Source: Cerrena zonata
Taxonomy: Eukaryota; Basidiomycota; Agaricomycetes; Polyporales; Cerrenaceae
DNA length: 64,000 nt
Assembly (NCBI GenBank): GCA_038087015.1
Contig: JASBNA010000069.1
Coordinates: 124,001-188,000 of the forward strand
Reading direction: 5' to 3'
The notes beneath the pieces were generated by a model. It was not told where the DNA came from. It worked only from the letters and a program-made list of their open reading frames with translations, and did no database searches. The translations under genes and the position numbers were made by a program. Every line of letters begins with the position of its first letter. The stretch's first letter is position 1. Below, piece by piece: positions 9,955 to 20,354 of the stretch.

Positions 9955-11295
9955 TTAATTATATTGCATATATTCTGAAGTAGAACTAAATTTCAAGTTA
10001 CCCTTGATAACCTTATCAACTGCTTTAAGGAAATCTTTTTCATTAGCAACCTTTCTTCTTGCACGAATGGCAAACATACCTGCTTCAGTACAAACGGATC
10101 TTAATTCAGCACCAGTAGCATTAGGACATAATCTTGAGATTAATTCCCATCTGATACCCTTTTCACAACTCATAGTTTTTGAATGAATTCTGAAAATATT
10201 AGCACGTCCTTCTAAATCAGGTAAAGAGAATTCAACTTTACGATCAATTCTACCTGGTCTTAATAAAGCAGGATCTAATGTATTAGGTCTATTAGTAGCA
10301 AACATGACCTTAATATTACCTCTTGGATCAAACCCATCTAATTGAGTAATCAATTCCAACATAGTTCTTTGGACTTCATTATCACCACCAGCACCATCAT
10401 CAAATCTAGCTCCACCAATAGCATCAACTTCATCAAAGAATATAATACAAGCTTTTTTGGTACGAGCCATTTCGAATAATTCTCTAACCATTCTAGCACC
10501 TTCACCAACATATTTTTGAACCAATTCAGAACCAATGACTCTAATGAAAGTAGCATCAGTTCTATTGGCAACAGCCCTGGCACATAATGTCTTACCAGTA
10601 CCTGGAGGTCCGTATAACAAAATACCCTTTGGTGGATCAATACCTAATTTAACAAATCTTTCTGGTGATAGTAATGGTAATTCAACAACTTCTCTTAATT
10701 TTTCAATTTGGTCTTTGCAACCACCAACATCACTATAAGTAACATCTGGTTTTTCTTCAACAGTCATCATGGTAACTGATGGATCAATTCTTGGTGGTAA
10801 TGGTAATTGAATTTCATACTTTTGTCTATCAACACCAACTCTCATTCCTTCTTCGATATCGGTTGGCGACACACGTTCTCCCAATCCAACCACAAATTTG
10901 GCAATTTGTTTTATATTAATGACATATTTGGACTTGTTATCAGCATTTTGGAGTAAACCTGGTTGTGGTTGAGGATTGCTAGCTTCAATGATTTTAGTAC
11001 ATCTTGCAACTTGCAATGGGTGTTCTTCACTCATTCTTATTTTATCACCATTTATATCCCATAAATGTGGAGCTGCTAAACCAGTATCACTTTCTTGAAC
11101 ACCTATTTTATCTTTTATTCTTTCTTCAATATCCTTTAAATCTTTTTCAATACTTTTCAATGGTATAGCATATGGTGCTGCCCCGTATGTTTTCAAAACT
11201 TGGATATCATTATCACTCAAAGGTGTGATTTTATCTTGTTGATCATCTTCTTCACTTGGAGCAACATACTTGTCCCAATCAGCTTTTGGTGGCAT
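9955..11295 (-). CDS. RPT1: 26S proteasome regulatory ATPase Rpt1
   Basis: One of the six AAA ATPases of the proteasome base, which unfold ubiquitylated substrates. The 446-residue product has an N-terminal coiled region (about 45-65), an OB domain (about 95-165), Walker A GPPGTGKT at 229-236, Walker B IIFFDE at about 284-289, and the second-region residues around [11 protein letters not shown]. It ends YMQYN, as Rpt1 does. The start [17 protein letters not shown] also matches Rpt1 rather than its paralogues. No in-frame CTG codon was found in the gene, consistent with strong expression in a CTG-clade yeast. Confidence 0.95.
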   Translation of the reverse strand: MPPKADWDKYVAPSEEDDQQDKITPLSDNDIQVLKTYGAAPYAIPLKSIEKDLKDIEERIKDKIGVQESDTGLAAPHLWDINGDKIRMSEEHPLQVARCTKIIEASNPQPQPGLLQNADNKSKYVINIKQIAKFVVGLGERVSPTDIEEGMRVGVDRQKYEIQLPLPPRIDPSVTMMTVEEKPDVTYSDVGGCKDQIEKLREVVELPLLSPERFVKLGIDPPKGILLYGPPGTGKTLCARAVANRTDATFIRVIGSELVQKYVGEGARMVRELFEMARTKKACIIFFDEVDAIGGARFDDGAGGDNEVQRTMLELITQLDGFDPRGNIKVMFATNRPNTLDPALLRPGRIDRKVEFSLPDLEGRANIFRIHSKTMSCEKGIRWELISRLCPNATGAELRSVCTEAGMFAIRARRKVANEKDFLKAVDKVIKGNLKFSSTSEYMQYN

Positions 11296-11526
11296 GTTTA
11301 TTCTATTTGCTTATAGTATATATTTAATGTTGATTCAATTAAAAATCTCAGTGATTTATCTTAACGAACTGCTTTTTCAGTCTTTCAAAAAAATTAACAG
11401 TCCTTCTTAGACAATTCTAACAACAGATTCAACCTATTAAATGTATAATTGCTTGAGCTATACTATCAATTGGATATGGCTATAGAGACTGAGTCTATTA
11501 ACGGTTCAATCTTTTTTTCTTTTGAA

Positions 11527-11535
11527 GGTGGCAAG
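11527..11535 (+). promoter_or_regulatory. PACE-like Rpn4 site upstream of RPT1
   Basis: GGTGGCAAG matches eight of nine bases of the proteasome-associated control element GGTGGCAAA bound by Rpn4 in S. cerevisiae. It lies about 230 bp upstream of the RPT1 start, where such sites are usually found. It sits between RPT1 and the 3' end of the zinc-cluster gene, so RPT1 is the likely target. The preferred Rpn4 site can differ in CTG-clade yeasts. Confidence 0.4.
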
Positions 11536-11634
11536 ACTTCTCGCCCTCCAAAGGGTATTGAATTTGGGTTTTGGTGCGCACACTACCAGCCAATTGATTA
11601 AATACTGCAAAAAGTTAAATAAATTAAATATACA

Positions 11635-14046
11635 TTAAGGAGAACTAAAAATAAATATTAAGACAGAGGTATAAGAAGAGAAGGAGTGCTTTAAGGAATC
11701 AGATAAGCGTCTGGAATTTTTTATGTCATTAATGAGGGAGTCTTTATTTTGCAGGACTATTCCGTTCTTCATCAACTCCATATTTAAGGATGAGAGAGTA
11801 TTGATGGCTGTATCAATTTTTTCTGAATAGCAAGAAGGTTTTATGTGGCCTTGGGATGTATATCTTAAAAGGTTGATCATCAATTGAAGGTTCCCATTAA
11901 ATTCACTTAGTTTCAAACTCAAATTTAAAGGTGTTACTGTGGAAGATTCAGGGACAGAATCAGCAATTTCTAATAATGAGTTGAGGTTGTATTTGATAAC
12001 CTTGAAAAACTTTTTATACCAAAAAAGAGAGTTCATTGAAATTTTAGTGGTAGGTTTAGCTTTATCGGCATTGGTCTTATCTGCTTCGGGCTTTGAGCTA
12101 TCCGTTAACAATAAACCAAATGAGCTTGATAAAAACTGTAAAGTGAATTGGAAAGATTCACTTGAGGAAACTTGGTCCATTTCTATCAATAGAAAGTAAT
12201 AATTTAAATTGATTACCCCAATCATTTCCTGCAAATTAGGAAGTCCAGAATATTCTGTATGAATTAACAGACTCATTGAGATTCTCCATTTTTCCAAATT
12301 CGAAGAAAACTCTTTGAGAACTTCTGAAGTTTCTTCCTGGCTTTTCTTCGTGGTTGTTAACTTGAGATAATTGACTTGATCTTGAAGCTTGTGTAATTCT
12401 ATTCTCTTCGACAAAAGCTTTATAAAAGTATCAGATTCATCTTGCTCATTCAATTTCCCTTTGAGAGGTAGTTCCAAGGCTATATAATCATTAATGGGTA
12501 ATTGACTTGGTCTATCAACCAACAAGCTTAATTCTTTATCCAAATTGTGCGCCGACCAGAAAATACGTTCTTTCAATACCGAAAAGTTTCCTTCGGATGG
12601 TCTATGATAGTTGAATTGAACCATTAATCTTGTCAACAACCCTAAGGAAGCCCAGCATAATCCTTCATTGAACAGATGAAGCCCAAATATACAAAGAAGC
12701 AAGAACAACTTTATATTTTCAAGATCAAAACCGTTATGATCATCTCTTATAAGAGAATCAAACTGAATAACATTTGCAATGGATTCAATTACCTTATAAC
12801 TGAAAAACTGGGTGAAATAATCTGTTCCAGTATTATGATCATATATGAGACAGCCGATACTTAATAATAAGTACATATCGAGATTTAAAATCGTTTCAGT
12901 TTGGAAATCGATTTTGTTAAAGCTTTCAAAAAATTGATTTTTTTCAATGAATGGATAATACCACTCATAATTTTGAAAATAATTTAATGCAAAGGAAAGG
13001 GGTAACTCGTTTGTTGGGAAAGCCTTCATATTTATAAATTCTTCTTTAAGATTAGTGCTGGATTTGCCAATGATGCCAGAGGCTTTTTGGGAAACGATAT
13101 TAGCAAGATCCTGCGAGCTTTCATTTCCATACTTAGCCAAAGACTTTTTAATTGATTGGTTGTTACGACGGATACGTTGAAACGAATCCTTTTCATTATG
13201 ATTCAATTTGACCAATTGATGCTCATCACTAGATAGTAGCGAAGAGATGGAAACCAATTTATGAGCAACCACCTGAGTATCAGAGCCATTTAGAGTTTGC
13301 AAGTGCGGTGATTCCTTTGAGTTGGGTGATGAGGATTTGCTTTCATCTAAAATATGGAAAACTTCCGCCGCAGGTTGATCATCTTCACTGCGATCACTTC
13401 GTCCCTCATCAGTGGAAGCCTTTTTGCTGGTTTCAGGGACCGTTTCAGGTAATTCACTATACTTTCTTTTAGGAGGGTTTGGAGGAGAAGGCTTCTTCTT
13501 GATACTTCGATCGATGTACTCACAAGGAGACCCTCTTCTAGCACAGTTGGAGCAGCTCGGATACGACCTGGTACACTTTTTCTTCAAACGATAACAGCGA
13601 ACACAGTTACTTGGATGGTGAGTTTCAGGGCGCTCGATGGAATTTGAGGTTGAGATAATAAATGAGGACTGCTCCAAGTCGGGTTTCCCGTTCGGGAGTT
13701 TGTTTTTAAGAGATTGTCCCACGGACTTGTCCAACTTGAATCTTGACTTGTGACCAACTTCCAGATCGTTGAGCAATGCTTTATTCTGCTGGGAGATTTT
13801 CAACAAAGCGCTTGCCGACTCGTGGGTAGCAGCATCATGATCGCTGAAGAGAACTTGCTTCTCTTCCACCTGGGAAGAGCTTGAAGAAGTATCGGCGATA
13901 TCTTCATTCTTATTCGTATCAGAAGTCTTGGGATGATCTCGGATATCCGATTCACTCGACAGTACACTTGGAAAAGGCTTGGTATTAAGACGAAACTTAC
14001 TCGCAACGGTGCCGTTACCCATCAGCTTTCTATAGTAAACGTCCAT
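11635..14046 (-). CDS. Zn(II)2Cys6 fungal transcription factor
   Basis: Predicted 803-residue fungal zinc-cluster regulator. Six cysteines at 148, 151, 158, 165, 168 and 175 form the CX2CX6CX6CX2CX6C binuclear zinc cluster, with the basic RLKKKCTR stretch between the second and third. A Lys-rich linker (about 180-195) follows. The middle and C-terminal part (about 350-780) is helical and Leu-rich, like the fungal-specific 'middle homology' domain, with a GLCWASLGLLTRLMVQFNYHRP-like helix region near 475. The N-terminal 140 residues are disordered. Pathway not identifiable. The next genes (RPT1, MHR1) do not suggest a dedicated cluster. Confidence 0.85.
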   Translation of the reverse strand: MDVYYRKLMGNGTVASKFRLNTKPFPSVLSSESDIRDHPKTSDTNKNEDIADTSSSSSQVEEKQVLFSDHDAATHESASALLKISQQNKALLNDLEVGHKSRFKLDKSVGQSLKNKLPNGKPDLEQSSFIISTSNSIERPETHHPSNCVRCYRLKKKCTRSYPSCSNCARRGSPCEYIDRSIKKKPSPPNPPKRKYSELPETVPETSKKASTDEGRSDRSEDDQPAAEVFHILDESKSSSPNSKESPHLQTLNGSDTQVVAHKLVSISSLLSSDEHQLVKLNHNEKDSFQRIRRNNQSIKKSLAKYGNESSQDLANIVSQKASGIIGKSSTNLKEEFINMKAFPTNELPLSFALNYFQNYEWYYPFIEKNQFFESFNKIDFQTETILNLDMYLLLSIGCLIYDHNTGTDYFTQFFSYKVIESIANVIQFDSLIRDDHNGFDLENIKLFLLLCIFGLHLFNEGLCWASLGLLTRLMVQFNYHRPSEGNFSVLKERIFWSAHNLDKELSLLVDRPSQLPINDYIALELPLKGKLNEQDESDTFIKLLSKRIELHKLQDQVNYLKLTTTKKSQEETSEVLKEFSSNLEKWRISMSLLIHTEYSGLPNLQEMIGVINLNYYFLLIEMDQVSSSESFQFTLQFLSSSFGLLLTDSSKPEADKTNADKAKPTTKISMNSLFWYKKFFKVIKYNLNSLLEIADSVPESSTVTPLNLSLKLSEFNGNLQLMINLLRYTSQGHIKPSCYSEKIDTAINTLSSLNMELMKNGIVLQNKDSLINDIKNSRRLSDSLKHSFSSYTSVLIFIFSSP

Positions 14047-14562
14047 ATTGTGAAAGCTCTTCGATGATGAGCAAAGCTAAAAAAAGAAAATATTATCGAA
14101 TCAGTTGCAACAAGGATGGAAGCAATACAGTAAGAAGCAGCAGGAGAGCCTTGGTGAAGCTCGGGTGAAGGTGTTGACTTGTAAATTAAGTGACTTTGGT
14201 GTAGTTGAAATACTGTGTAAATGAATGGGAGAAAAATGTGATTTTGATCCTTTCGCTATCGAAAAAAGTAAAGTTGGCGGTTGTTCGTTTTATTGTGGCG
14301 GCCCCGTCATCGAGCCGTGAAAAAGGGAAAAAGATAATAAAATGCGAAGCGAGCAGACAAAACCGTGGTGGTGTACGGGGCTACGATTTTTTGGTGTACT
14401 GGTTGTTTTTTGTTGGATTTACTATGTACATTTATTATAAGATATATAGGATGGTTGTGAATATTGTGACTGGAAGGGCTATTGTGAGACTATTATGAGA
14501 CTATTATGGGGGGAGGAGAATGGGCTATTAGGTGAGAGAAGGATGGGAATATGGGATAGCGG
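14047..14562. other. Intergenic region upstream of the zinc-cluster gene; nothing specific seen
   Basis: Contains the promoter of the minus-strand zinc-cluster gene and the 3' flank of MHR1. A 97-codon plus frame (14205-14498) has no recognisable motif and is treated as chance. Confidence 0.6.
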
Positions 14563-15291
14563 TTAGGCAGGGGTAGGTTGGTCCAAAGGTTCAGAAGGTT
14601 GTGCTTCGGCTTCTCTTAATTGGGCAAAAGCCTCAGTGGCATGAGCTCTAAGTTCGTCCATCAAAACCGTTTGATGTTTTTGGTTGAAAGGAGGTAACAC
14701 GTCGTGCTCGACCAAGTCAGCTCTCCAATGTTCGTCTTGACCTTTTCTCCATAAGTTTTCCCATAATAGGGTAGTTTGGTCCAACTCGAATTCTTCAATG
14801 ACATGGGCCAAGTCAGCAACCGCTTCTTGTGAATGGGTGTGTCTGTATTGAGCAGCGTACCAAGTGTTACCTTCTTTATTTTTCTTTCTTAAAGCTTTGG
14901 CTTCCTTTTGTTGATGAATATCCCTTACTTCTCTTAATTGGACCAAACCTTTATATGCGGCAACGGCATATTCGTAATTAGCAAAGTTGGCTACACACAT
15001 AAGTCTCCATAAATCATTTCTTCTATTTGGTTTTCTGTTTTCCCAATTTGGTCTTTTGAACTGAGCGTCAATTTGGTCTTGATGATATGCTGGAACTTGT
15101 GAATACAATACTTGCCCGGAAAATAAGTTCTTGAACAAAAACACTTGTGGTCCGAGATTCAAACTTTGTAATTCTTCTGCACTCTTATCACCACCTTGTG
15201 CTAGTCTAGAGCCTAACACCTTACGAGCTTTTAACTGCTCTATAAGATGTTTTCTCATCTTCTTTTCTGCTCTCAATCGCATTATCGGCAT
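14563..15291 (-). CDS. MHR1: Mhr1: mitochondrial recombinase and large-subunit ribosomal protein mL67
   Basis: In S. cerevisiae Mhr1 promotes homologous pairing during mtDNA replication and is also ribosomal protein mL67. The 242-residue product carries the family core from about residue 48: PQVFLFKNLFSGQVLYSQVP, RPNWENRKPNRRNDLWRLMCV, LRKKNKEGNTWYAAQYR and SQEAVADL, then ENLWRKGQDEHW. These align in order with the yeast protein. The first 40 residues are basic and rich in Arg, Lys and Leu, as expected for a mitochondrial protein. Divergent from GPR89, 476 bp away. Confidence 0.92.
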   Translation of the reverse strand: MPIMRLRAEKKMRKHLIEQLKARKVLGSRLAQGGDKSAEELQSLNLGPQVFLFKNLFSGQVLYSQVPAYHQDQIDAQFKRPNWENRKPNRRNDLWRLMCVANFANYEYAVAAYKGLVQLREVRDIHQQKEAKALRKKNKEGNTWYAAQYRHTHSQEAVADLAHVIEEFELDQTTLLWENLWRKGQDEHWRADLVEHDVLPPFNQKHQTVLMDELRAHATEAFAQLREAEAQPSEPLDQPTPA

Positions 15292-15767
15292 CTTGGATAC
15301 TTCTGTGTGGTTTTCTTCCGGTGGATGACTTCTTAAAGGCTTTGAATAGCGTTATTAACTGGTAAACTACAAGATCACTTTGAGAAGACTGGAAATTGAA
15401 AACTGAAAATTGAAAAAAAAAAAAATCGTAGAAAAAAAGGGGGTCGTGCGAGGTTACCAATAGAATAAAAAGGATTTCCGGTCAATCACGTGCGTCGACA
15501 CTGCCTTTAATCTCAAATCCGTCCATGAACAAGTATACTGTGCTGGGGGTATAGGCTAATCAGCTGTCAAGTATGGATATGCGTCTAATTCCTTGGTTAC
15601 ACTGTTCCTTCTGAATTATAGCAAAAGGTATTTTGGAAACCAGCATCATCATACGAGGTTTAGCTTGTGGGAAGTATATAAATTAATTGGATGAATCCCC
15701 GAGTTGATTAAATGGTTGCAGTTTAATTTTTCAATATAAAAATCACTTGAATTGAAGAAGATATTAG
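15292..15767. promoter_or_regulatory. Divergent MHR1/GPR89 intergenic region
   Basis: Shared promoter region for two divergent genes. A poly-A tract lies near 15413-15424 and an ATCACGTGCG element near 15485 contains CACGTG, the E-box core recognised by bHLH factors such as Cbf1 or Pho4. Whether it is used is unknown. Confidence 0.35.
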
Positions 15768-17765
15768 ATGTTGAATACAATCTTAGGTTTATTCCCGTTC
15801 ATAATTTGTTTCCTTGGTATATTCATATGGTCTTATAAGTTTCTTTTCAAGCATAACTTGATTGAGAATTATTCTACTCGTTTGGATATACCTCGATCTG
15901 ATATAAACGGATTTTTGTCACTGGAGATAAATAAAAAATATAATGTTGCAATCATTGAATTAGATGTTGTTGAAGAAGATCTGCAATCTGAGGCTTCTTT
16001 AGAGTTGAAAAAATCAGATAATGATGATTCAATATACAATACCCCTGATGGTGAGAAGAATTGGTTAAATTTTAAAAACTCAAATGTTTTCATTGGTATT
16101 CTTTTCAGTTTTGTCCTTTCCTTGAGTATTGAGTTGATTGTTTTGATGATGTGTGAGTTGACTAGTACGTTTGACCATGATTCTCGCTTATTGGCGTTCC
16201 ATACTATCATTGATACTTTGATTTTCATGATTACCATTATTCAACCTTTTGTGATGATTAGTCTTTATATGTCCCAAAATATTATACCGATTCATTGTAC
16301 TGCGTTCCAGAAACTAGGCACGGTCTCCTGTTATATGATCTGGTTTTTATTCCTTCATAAATTTGGCCATTTATCACAAAATTTTTCTCCATCTTTGAAA
16401 AGTCTTCATACTCGTTCTTTATTAGAGCGTAAAATTAATGAAATTGTCATTACTGGTATCACCACCATGGCGATTCTTTCCGGTATTGGATCTACTACAA
16501 CTCCTTATAAGATATTCATTGAAAGTGGGATTTTTAATCGAATCTTGCCAGATAGATTAAAACTGATGGCTGGGGTCAATAAACAGGTGTCCGAATTAGA
16601 TATTAATAACTTGGTTCAATCGTATAATCACACTAATCTTCTTCTCACCAGAAGAACTTCTGATTTGAATAAACTATTGGTCGAAAATAGTGGGACCATT
16701 TATAACCAGCCTGATGACACGGTTAAGTCCTCAGACAATATTTTATCTCATCATACAAGACAGAATCAAACTCCTCATCTAGATTATCAAGAAAAACAGC
16801 AACTGTTGGCTCCACCGGTAAGACCTAATAGATTTGGAGGTATGCTTCATAGAGTCCAATCTTTTGCTAGTATTAATTTAAATAAAGAAGACTCTGAAGA
16901 AAATGAACTTACAAATGAAGTTAATTCCTTAAAATCTTTAAGAAATCAATTATATGATGATTTACTTAAAGCAATTTACAAATTTAGTAAACAAAAAGAA
17001 GAGTCACTCAGTAAAAATAAGTTATTTAATAAGATATTAAACCTTTCAATGATGTTTTTCTCGATTTATTGTGCCTATCGTATCATCAATGTTATTTTCA
17101 TAAGGTTACCATACTATTTCTTGTTTCAGTCAGAAGAATCACACCTACTCCATGATAAAACTGATGTTATTAAAATGCAAGATCAAGTCGGAGAAGAAAA
17201 AATTAGTACTCCTACAAGAGACGCCTTGGCTGTAACCATAACAAAAATCATTCAGTCAATCTTCACAAACATTCCGCTTTCAGAGGATCAATTGGTTAAT
17301 CAGATTGGTTTTATTTTATCTGGTGGGCTATTCCTTTGCTCATTCTCTAATGTTCTAGTCACTTTTAAGTCATTTGGTAAGGTTTTCCCATCATTAACAA
17401 GAATTTCAAATACAACAAAAAATTGGTTAAAAAATTTAATTGTTTCTGAATTATTGGCTATTTACGTCATATCAACTGCCCTTCTTATCCGAACAAATTT
17501 ACCCACGAACTTATCTAATCAAATCTCAAGAATTCTATCTTTATCCGGCAGTTCAGCCAATTCAATTACTCGTGATTCTATAAAAGAGGTTGAATTTATT
17601 GACTTATGGTTTGATCAAATTTTCGGATTGACTTGCATAGTAAGTATCATCATCATCTTTTTGAGAAAATTCATCAATGAAGATTTCAACTCCAAGGATA
17701 GCTACGACGAATATGATGAGGAAATGATGGTAGAAGAAGATGGTCTGATCTTTAAAACGGCCTGA
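15768..17765 (+). CDS. GPR89/GTG family (Golgi pH regulator) membrane protein
   Basis: Predicted 665-residue multispan protein of the Golgi pH regulator family: a Golgi anion channel in animals and the GTG proteins of plants. The family layout is visible: two N-terminal spans flanking a hydrophilic loop, a cluster of spans (about 108-215), the conserved SGIGSTTTPY segment near 240-249, a long hydrophilic loop with a coiled part (about 285-420), then about four C-terminal spans with DALAVTITKI. The gene is absent from S. cerevisiae but present in many other fungi. Longer than animal GPR89 (about 455) because of loop expansion. The C-terminus is very acidic. Not truncated. Confidence 0.85.
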   Translation: MLNTILGLFPFIICFLGIFIWSYKFLFKHNLIENYSTRLDIPRSDINGFLSLEINKKYNVAIIELDVVEEDLQSEASLELKKSDNDDSIYNTPDGEKNWLNFKNSNVFIGILFSFVLSLSIELIVLMMCELTSTFDHDSRLLAFHTIIDTLIFMITIIQPFVMISLYMSQNIIPIHCTAFQKLGTVSCYMIWFLFLHKFGHLSQNFSPSLKSLHTRSLLERKINEIVITGITTMAILSGIGSTTTPYKIFIESGIFNRILPDRLKLMAGVNKQVSELDINNLVQSYNHTNLLLTRRTSDLNKLLVENSGTIYNQPDDTVKSSDNILSHHTRQNQTPHLDYQEKQQLLAPPVRPNRFGGMLHRVQSFASINLNKEDSEENELTNEVNSLKSLRNQLYDDLLKAIYKFSKQKEESLSKNKLFNKILNLSMMFFSIYCAYRIINVIFIRLPYYFLFQSEESHLLHDKTDVIKMQDQVGEEKISTPTRDALAVTITKIIQSIFTNIPLSEDQLVNQIGFILSGGLFLCSFSNVLVTFKSFGKVFPSLTRISNTTKNWLKNLIVSELLAIYVISTALLIRTNLPTNLSNQISRILSLSGSSANSITRDSIKEVEFIDLWFDQIFGLTCIVSIIIIFLRKFINEDFNSKDSYDEYDEEMMVEEDGLIFKTA

Positions 17766-18397
17766 TTTGGACAAAAAAAGGAAATTAAGGTTATCCACTG
17801 GCAATGTCTTGCATTTGTTAACAATGTATATTGTCTGCTAACACACTTTTAAAGTAGTCCATAAAGAAGTGAAGCAAAAGAATCGAACACTAGCTGAGAC
17901 TGGTTGCAAAACAAGAAATCTCCAACAAGCCTTCAAAACTCCCGATTCTGAGATCGTAGATCAATAGGAAGTATATTCCCTTAAATATTTCAGTTAATGA
18001 GTACCTGTGCACATATAAATAGTAGCTAAAGGCATAGGCATAAAGTAAGAATGCCTACGGATAGATAATCTTGTTTTAACTTACGATATATATAAACTTT
18101 TTCCTCTAACAATAATTCACGACAGAAAATATTCTGCTTTGTATTTCGAATTGCAACCTTTGAATCAGATTGTTGGTTGCATCCAAAGTGGCCTGGTTGC
18201 TGGAATAGAATAAGCGATGATTGCACATGAATGAACATTTCCGCCCACTGTTATTTCATATGCGCAGAACTGCAAAAAATCATATGGGTGCGGAGGAAGA
18301 TTTAGATTGGGACTATGTATCAATATATATATATATATATACATCGGAAGATGATATATTTTAGATATGAACTACTTAAAGAAGCTGGTTTGAAATA
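17766..18397. promoter_or_regulatory. Upstream region of the flavin monooxygenase gene
   Basis: No gene seen. Near 18241-18297 a loose dyad brings together CCGCCCA, two CATATG hexamers and GGGTGCGG; such CCG/CGG half-sites could bind zinc-cluster factors (inference). An (AT)n tract follows at about 18320-18340, 60-80 bp before the start codon. Confidence 0.35.
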
Positions 18398-20065
18398 ATG
18401 TCAGTCACAGAATTAGCTCATAAATCTCATACTGATCCAAGTCAGTTTAGAATATCCTACGAGGAGGCCGTTCAGGTCCTCGGTCCTGATCCTTCGATTC
18501 CAAAGGACGACACTTTACCTACATTGTACTCGAAATCAGAGATTGCAATCATTGGAGGAGGATTTAGTGGGATGGTAGCTGCGTTAACGTGTAACAAAAT
18601 CAATACAAAACAATCCCGAGATTTTGTTATATTTGATAAGCATGCCAATTTTGGGGGTACTTGGTTTGCCAATACATATCCAGGATGTGCATCTGATATT
18701 CCAGCATTATGGTATTCGTTCTCACAAGAATTGAATAACAATTGGAGCGAATTAAGGCCTCCCCAATATGAAATGGAAGAGTATATGCTACAAGTTGCCC
18801 AGAAGCATGGGTTAGAAAGACACTCACACTTCAGGACTGTTATTACAAGGGCTGTATACAGCGACGAGAATTCAAACTGGACAGTGACAGCACGAAATTT
18901 GGCAACCGGTCAAAGAATTGTTCATACTAGTAAGATTTTAATTAGTGGCCAAGGGCAATTGGTTACACCAAATCAATTGAAGGCAAAAGGTTTGGAAAAT
19001 TTCAAAGGGGTCTACATGCATTCTGCCATTTGGAATCATGAGGTTTCTTTCAAAAATAAAAAAGTTGTTGTTGTTGGAAATGGCTGTTCTGCTGCACAAG
19101 TTGTGCCGGAATTATTAAGAAAATATGAAGTTGAAAGTATTCATCAGATTGCCCGGACTAAACACTACATCATGCCTCCACTTCCACCTATAACCTATCT
19201 GCTATACCAGTTGGCCTCATACTCCAGGTACACTTTGTATTTTATGAGATTAATTGTGGCATCGGTTGCAGAATGCAGATGGCCTCTCTATAAAGGTGAT
19301 GGAATTCTTGCAAGAATAGTTCGTTGGGTTAATACAAAAAAGTCGGTCAATTATATGAAGACAGCACCAGAAAAATACCATCATTTACTTATTCCTGATT
19401 ACAAGGTTGGTTGCAAAAGATTGATTTTTGATTATAGATATATTCCTAGCTTACACGATCCTAGAATGCATTTAACGGGGCATGAGATTGACCACATAAC
19501 TGAAAATTCTGTTGTGTTATCTGATGGTACGGAATTAGAGGCAGACATAATCGTTGCCTGCACTGGGTATAACATCAGTAAGAGTCTCAGCACATTCGAA
19601 CTTATTGGACGTAATGGAGTCGATGCCAGAAAAGTTTGGAACGACGACGGTATTACCGCCTATAAAACTGTTATGATTAGAGACTGTCCCAACTTTTTTC
19701 TAATTGCCGGTCCCAACTGTGCCACTGGACACTCTTCTGTCGAATTGGCCTGTGAGAACTGTGCTGCCTACTTTGAAAGAATTGCCCCAAAAATCTTATC
19801 TGGTGCCTACAAATCTGTTTGCGTTAAAACAAAAGCATACTACGATTGGTTTAACGAAATCCAAGGTGAATTGAAAAATGCAGTCTTCGGTACTCCGTTT
19901 GGAGGATGCTATTCATGGTACGCTAGTGACTCATACAATCCAACTACTTATCCCTACTCCCAAATTTTTTACTGGTGGGACATGAGACATCCAAAATGGG
20001 ACGATTTTGATGTGGAAACCGATCCCAACTACTTGTCGCAAGATTCCAAACTCAAACAGTCTTAG
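18398..20065 (+). CDS. FAD-dependent monooxygenase (FMO / Baeyer-Villiger type)
   Basis: Predicted 555-residue flavoprotein monooxygenase. The FAD-binding Rossmann motif is G53-x-G55-x2-G58 in AIIGGGFSGM. The segment GGTWFANTYPGCASDIPALWYSFS (about 88-111) is the 'GGTW..N.YPG...D' stretch typical of Baeyer-Villiger-like enzymes. A second nucleotide fold, VVVGNGCSAAQVVPEL, near 225-240 would bind NADPH, and ADIIVACTGY near 386 is the conserved second ATG-type motif. The canonical FxGxxxHxxxW fingerprint of true BVMOs is not clear: the place reads FKGVYMHSAIWN, one residue short of the full pattern. Substrate unknown; no pathway partners adjoin it. Confidence 0.85.
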   Translation: MSVTELAHKSHTDPSQFRISYEEAVQVLGPDPSIPKDDTLPTLYSKSEIAIIGGGFSGMVAALTCNKINTKQSRDFVIFDKHANFGGTWFANTYPGCASDIPALWYSFSQELNNNWSELRPPQYEMEEYMLQVAQKHGLERHSHFRTVITRAVYSDENSNWTVTARNLATGQRIVHTSKILISGQGQLVTPNQLKAKGLENFKGVYMHSAIWNHEVSFKNKKVVVVGNGCSAAQVVPELLRKYEVESIHQIARTKHYIMPPLPPITYLLYQLASYSRYTLYFMRLIVASVAECRWPLYKGDGILARIVRWVNTKKSVNYMKTAPEKYHHLLIPDYKVGCKRLIFDYRYIPSLHDPRMHLTGHEIDHITENSVVLSDGTELEADIIVACTGYNISKSLSTFELIGRNGVDARKVWNDDGITAYKTVMIRDCPNFFLIAGPNCATGHSSVELACENCAAYFERIAPKILSGAYKSVCVKTKAYYDWFNEIQGELKNAVFGTPFGGCYSWYASDSYNPTTYPYSQIFYWWDMRHPKWDDFDVETDPNYLSQDSKLKQS

Positions 20066-20354
20066 ATTTTTTTCAATAGAGCTCTCTTCTCTCTCAATCG
20101 TAATGACGAGTCCCTTATTATTGGTTGTAGAATTGTAAGTATCATTAGAAGCTGCGAAATCTCAATGACAAAACAACTTCTTTGGCCGATCGTGCGACCC
20201 TCAATATAATCACTTTTCCAAAAAAAAAAAATGAAAAATCTTCATCGAAAGCTAACAAAAAAAAGTCTGTTTAGTCTAATTTAAAGACAAAGATTCCACA
20301 TCTTTACTTGATTTGGTGTTATAGTTTATAGTCATAAGTAATTGCTTTTTAAAA

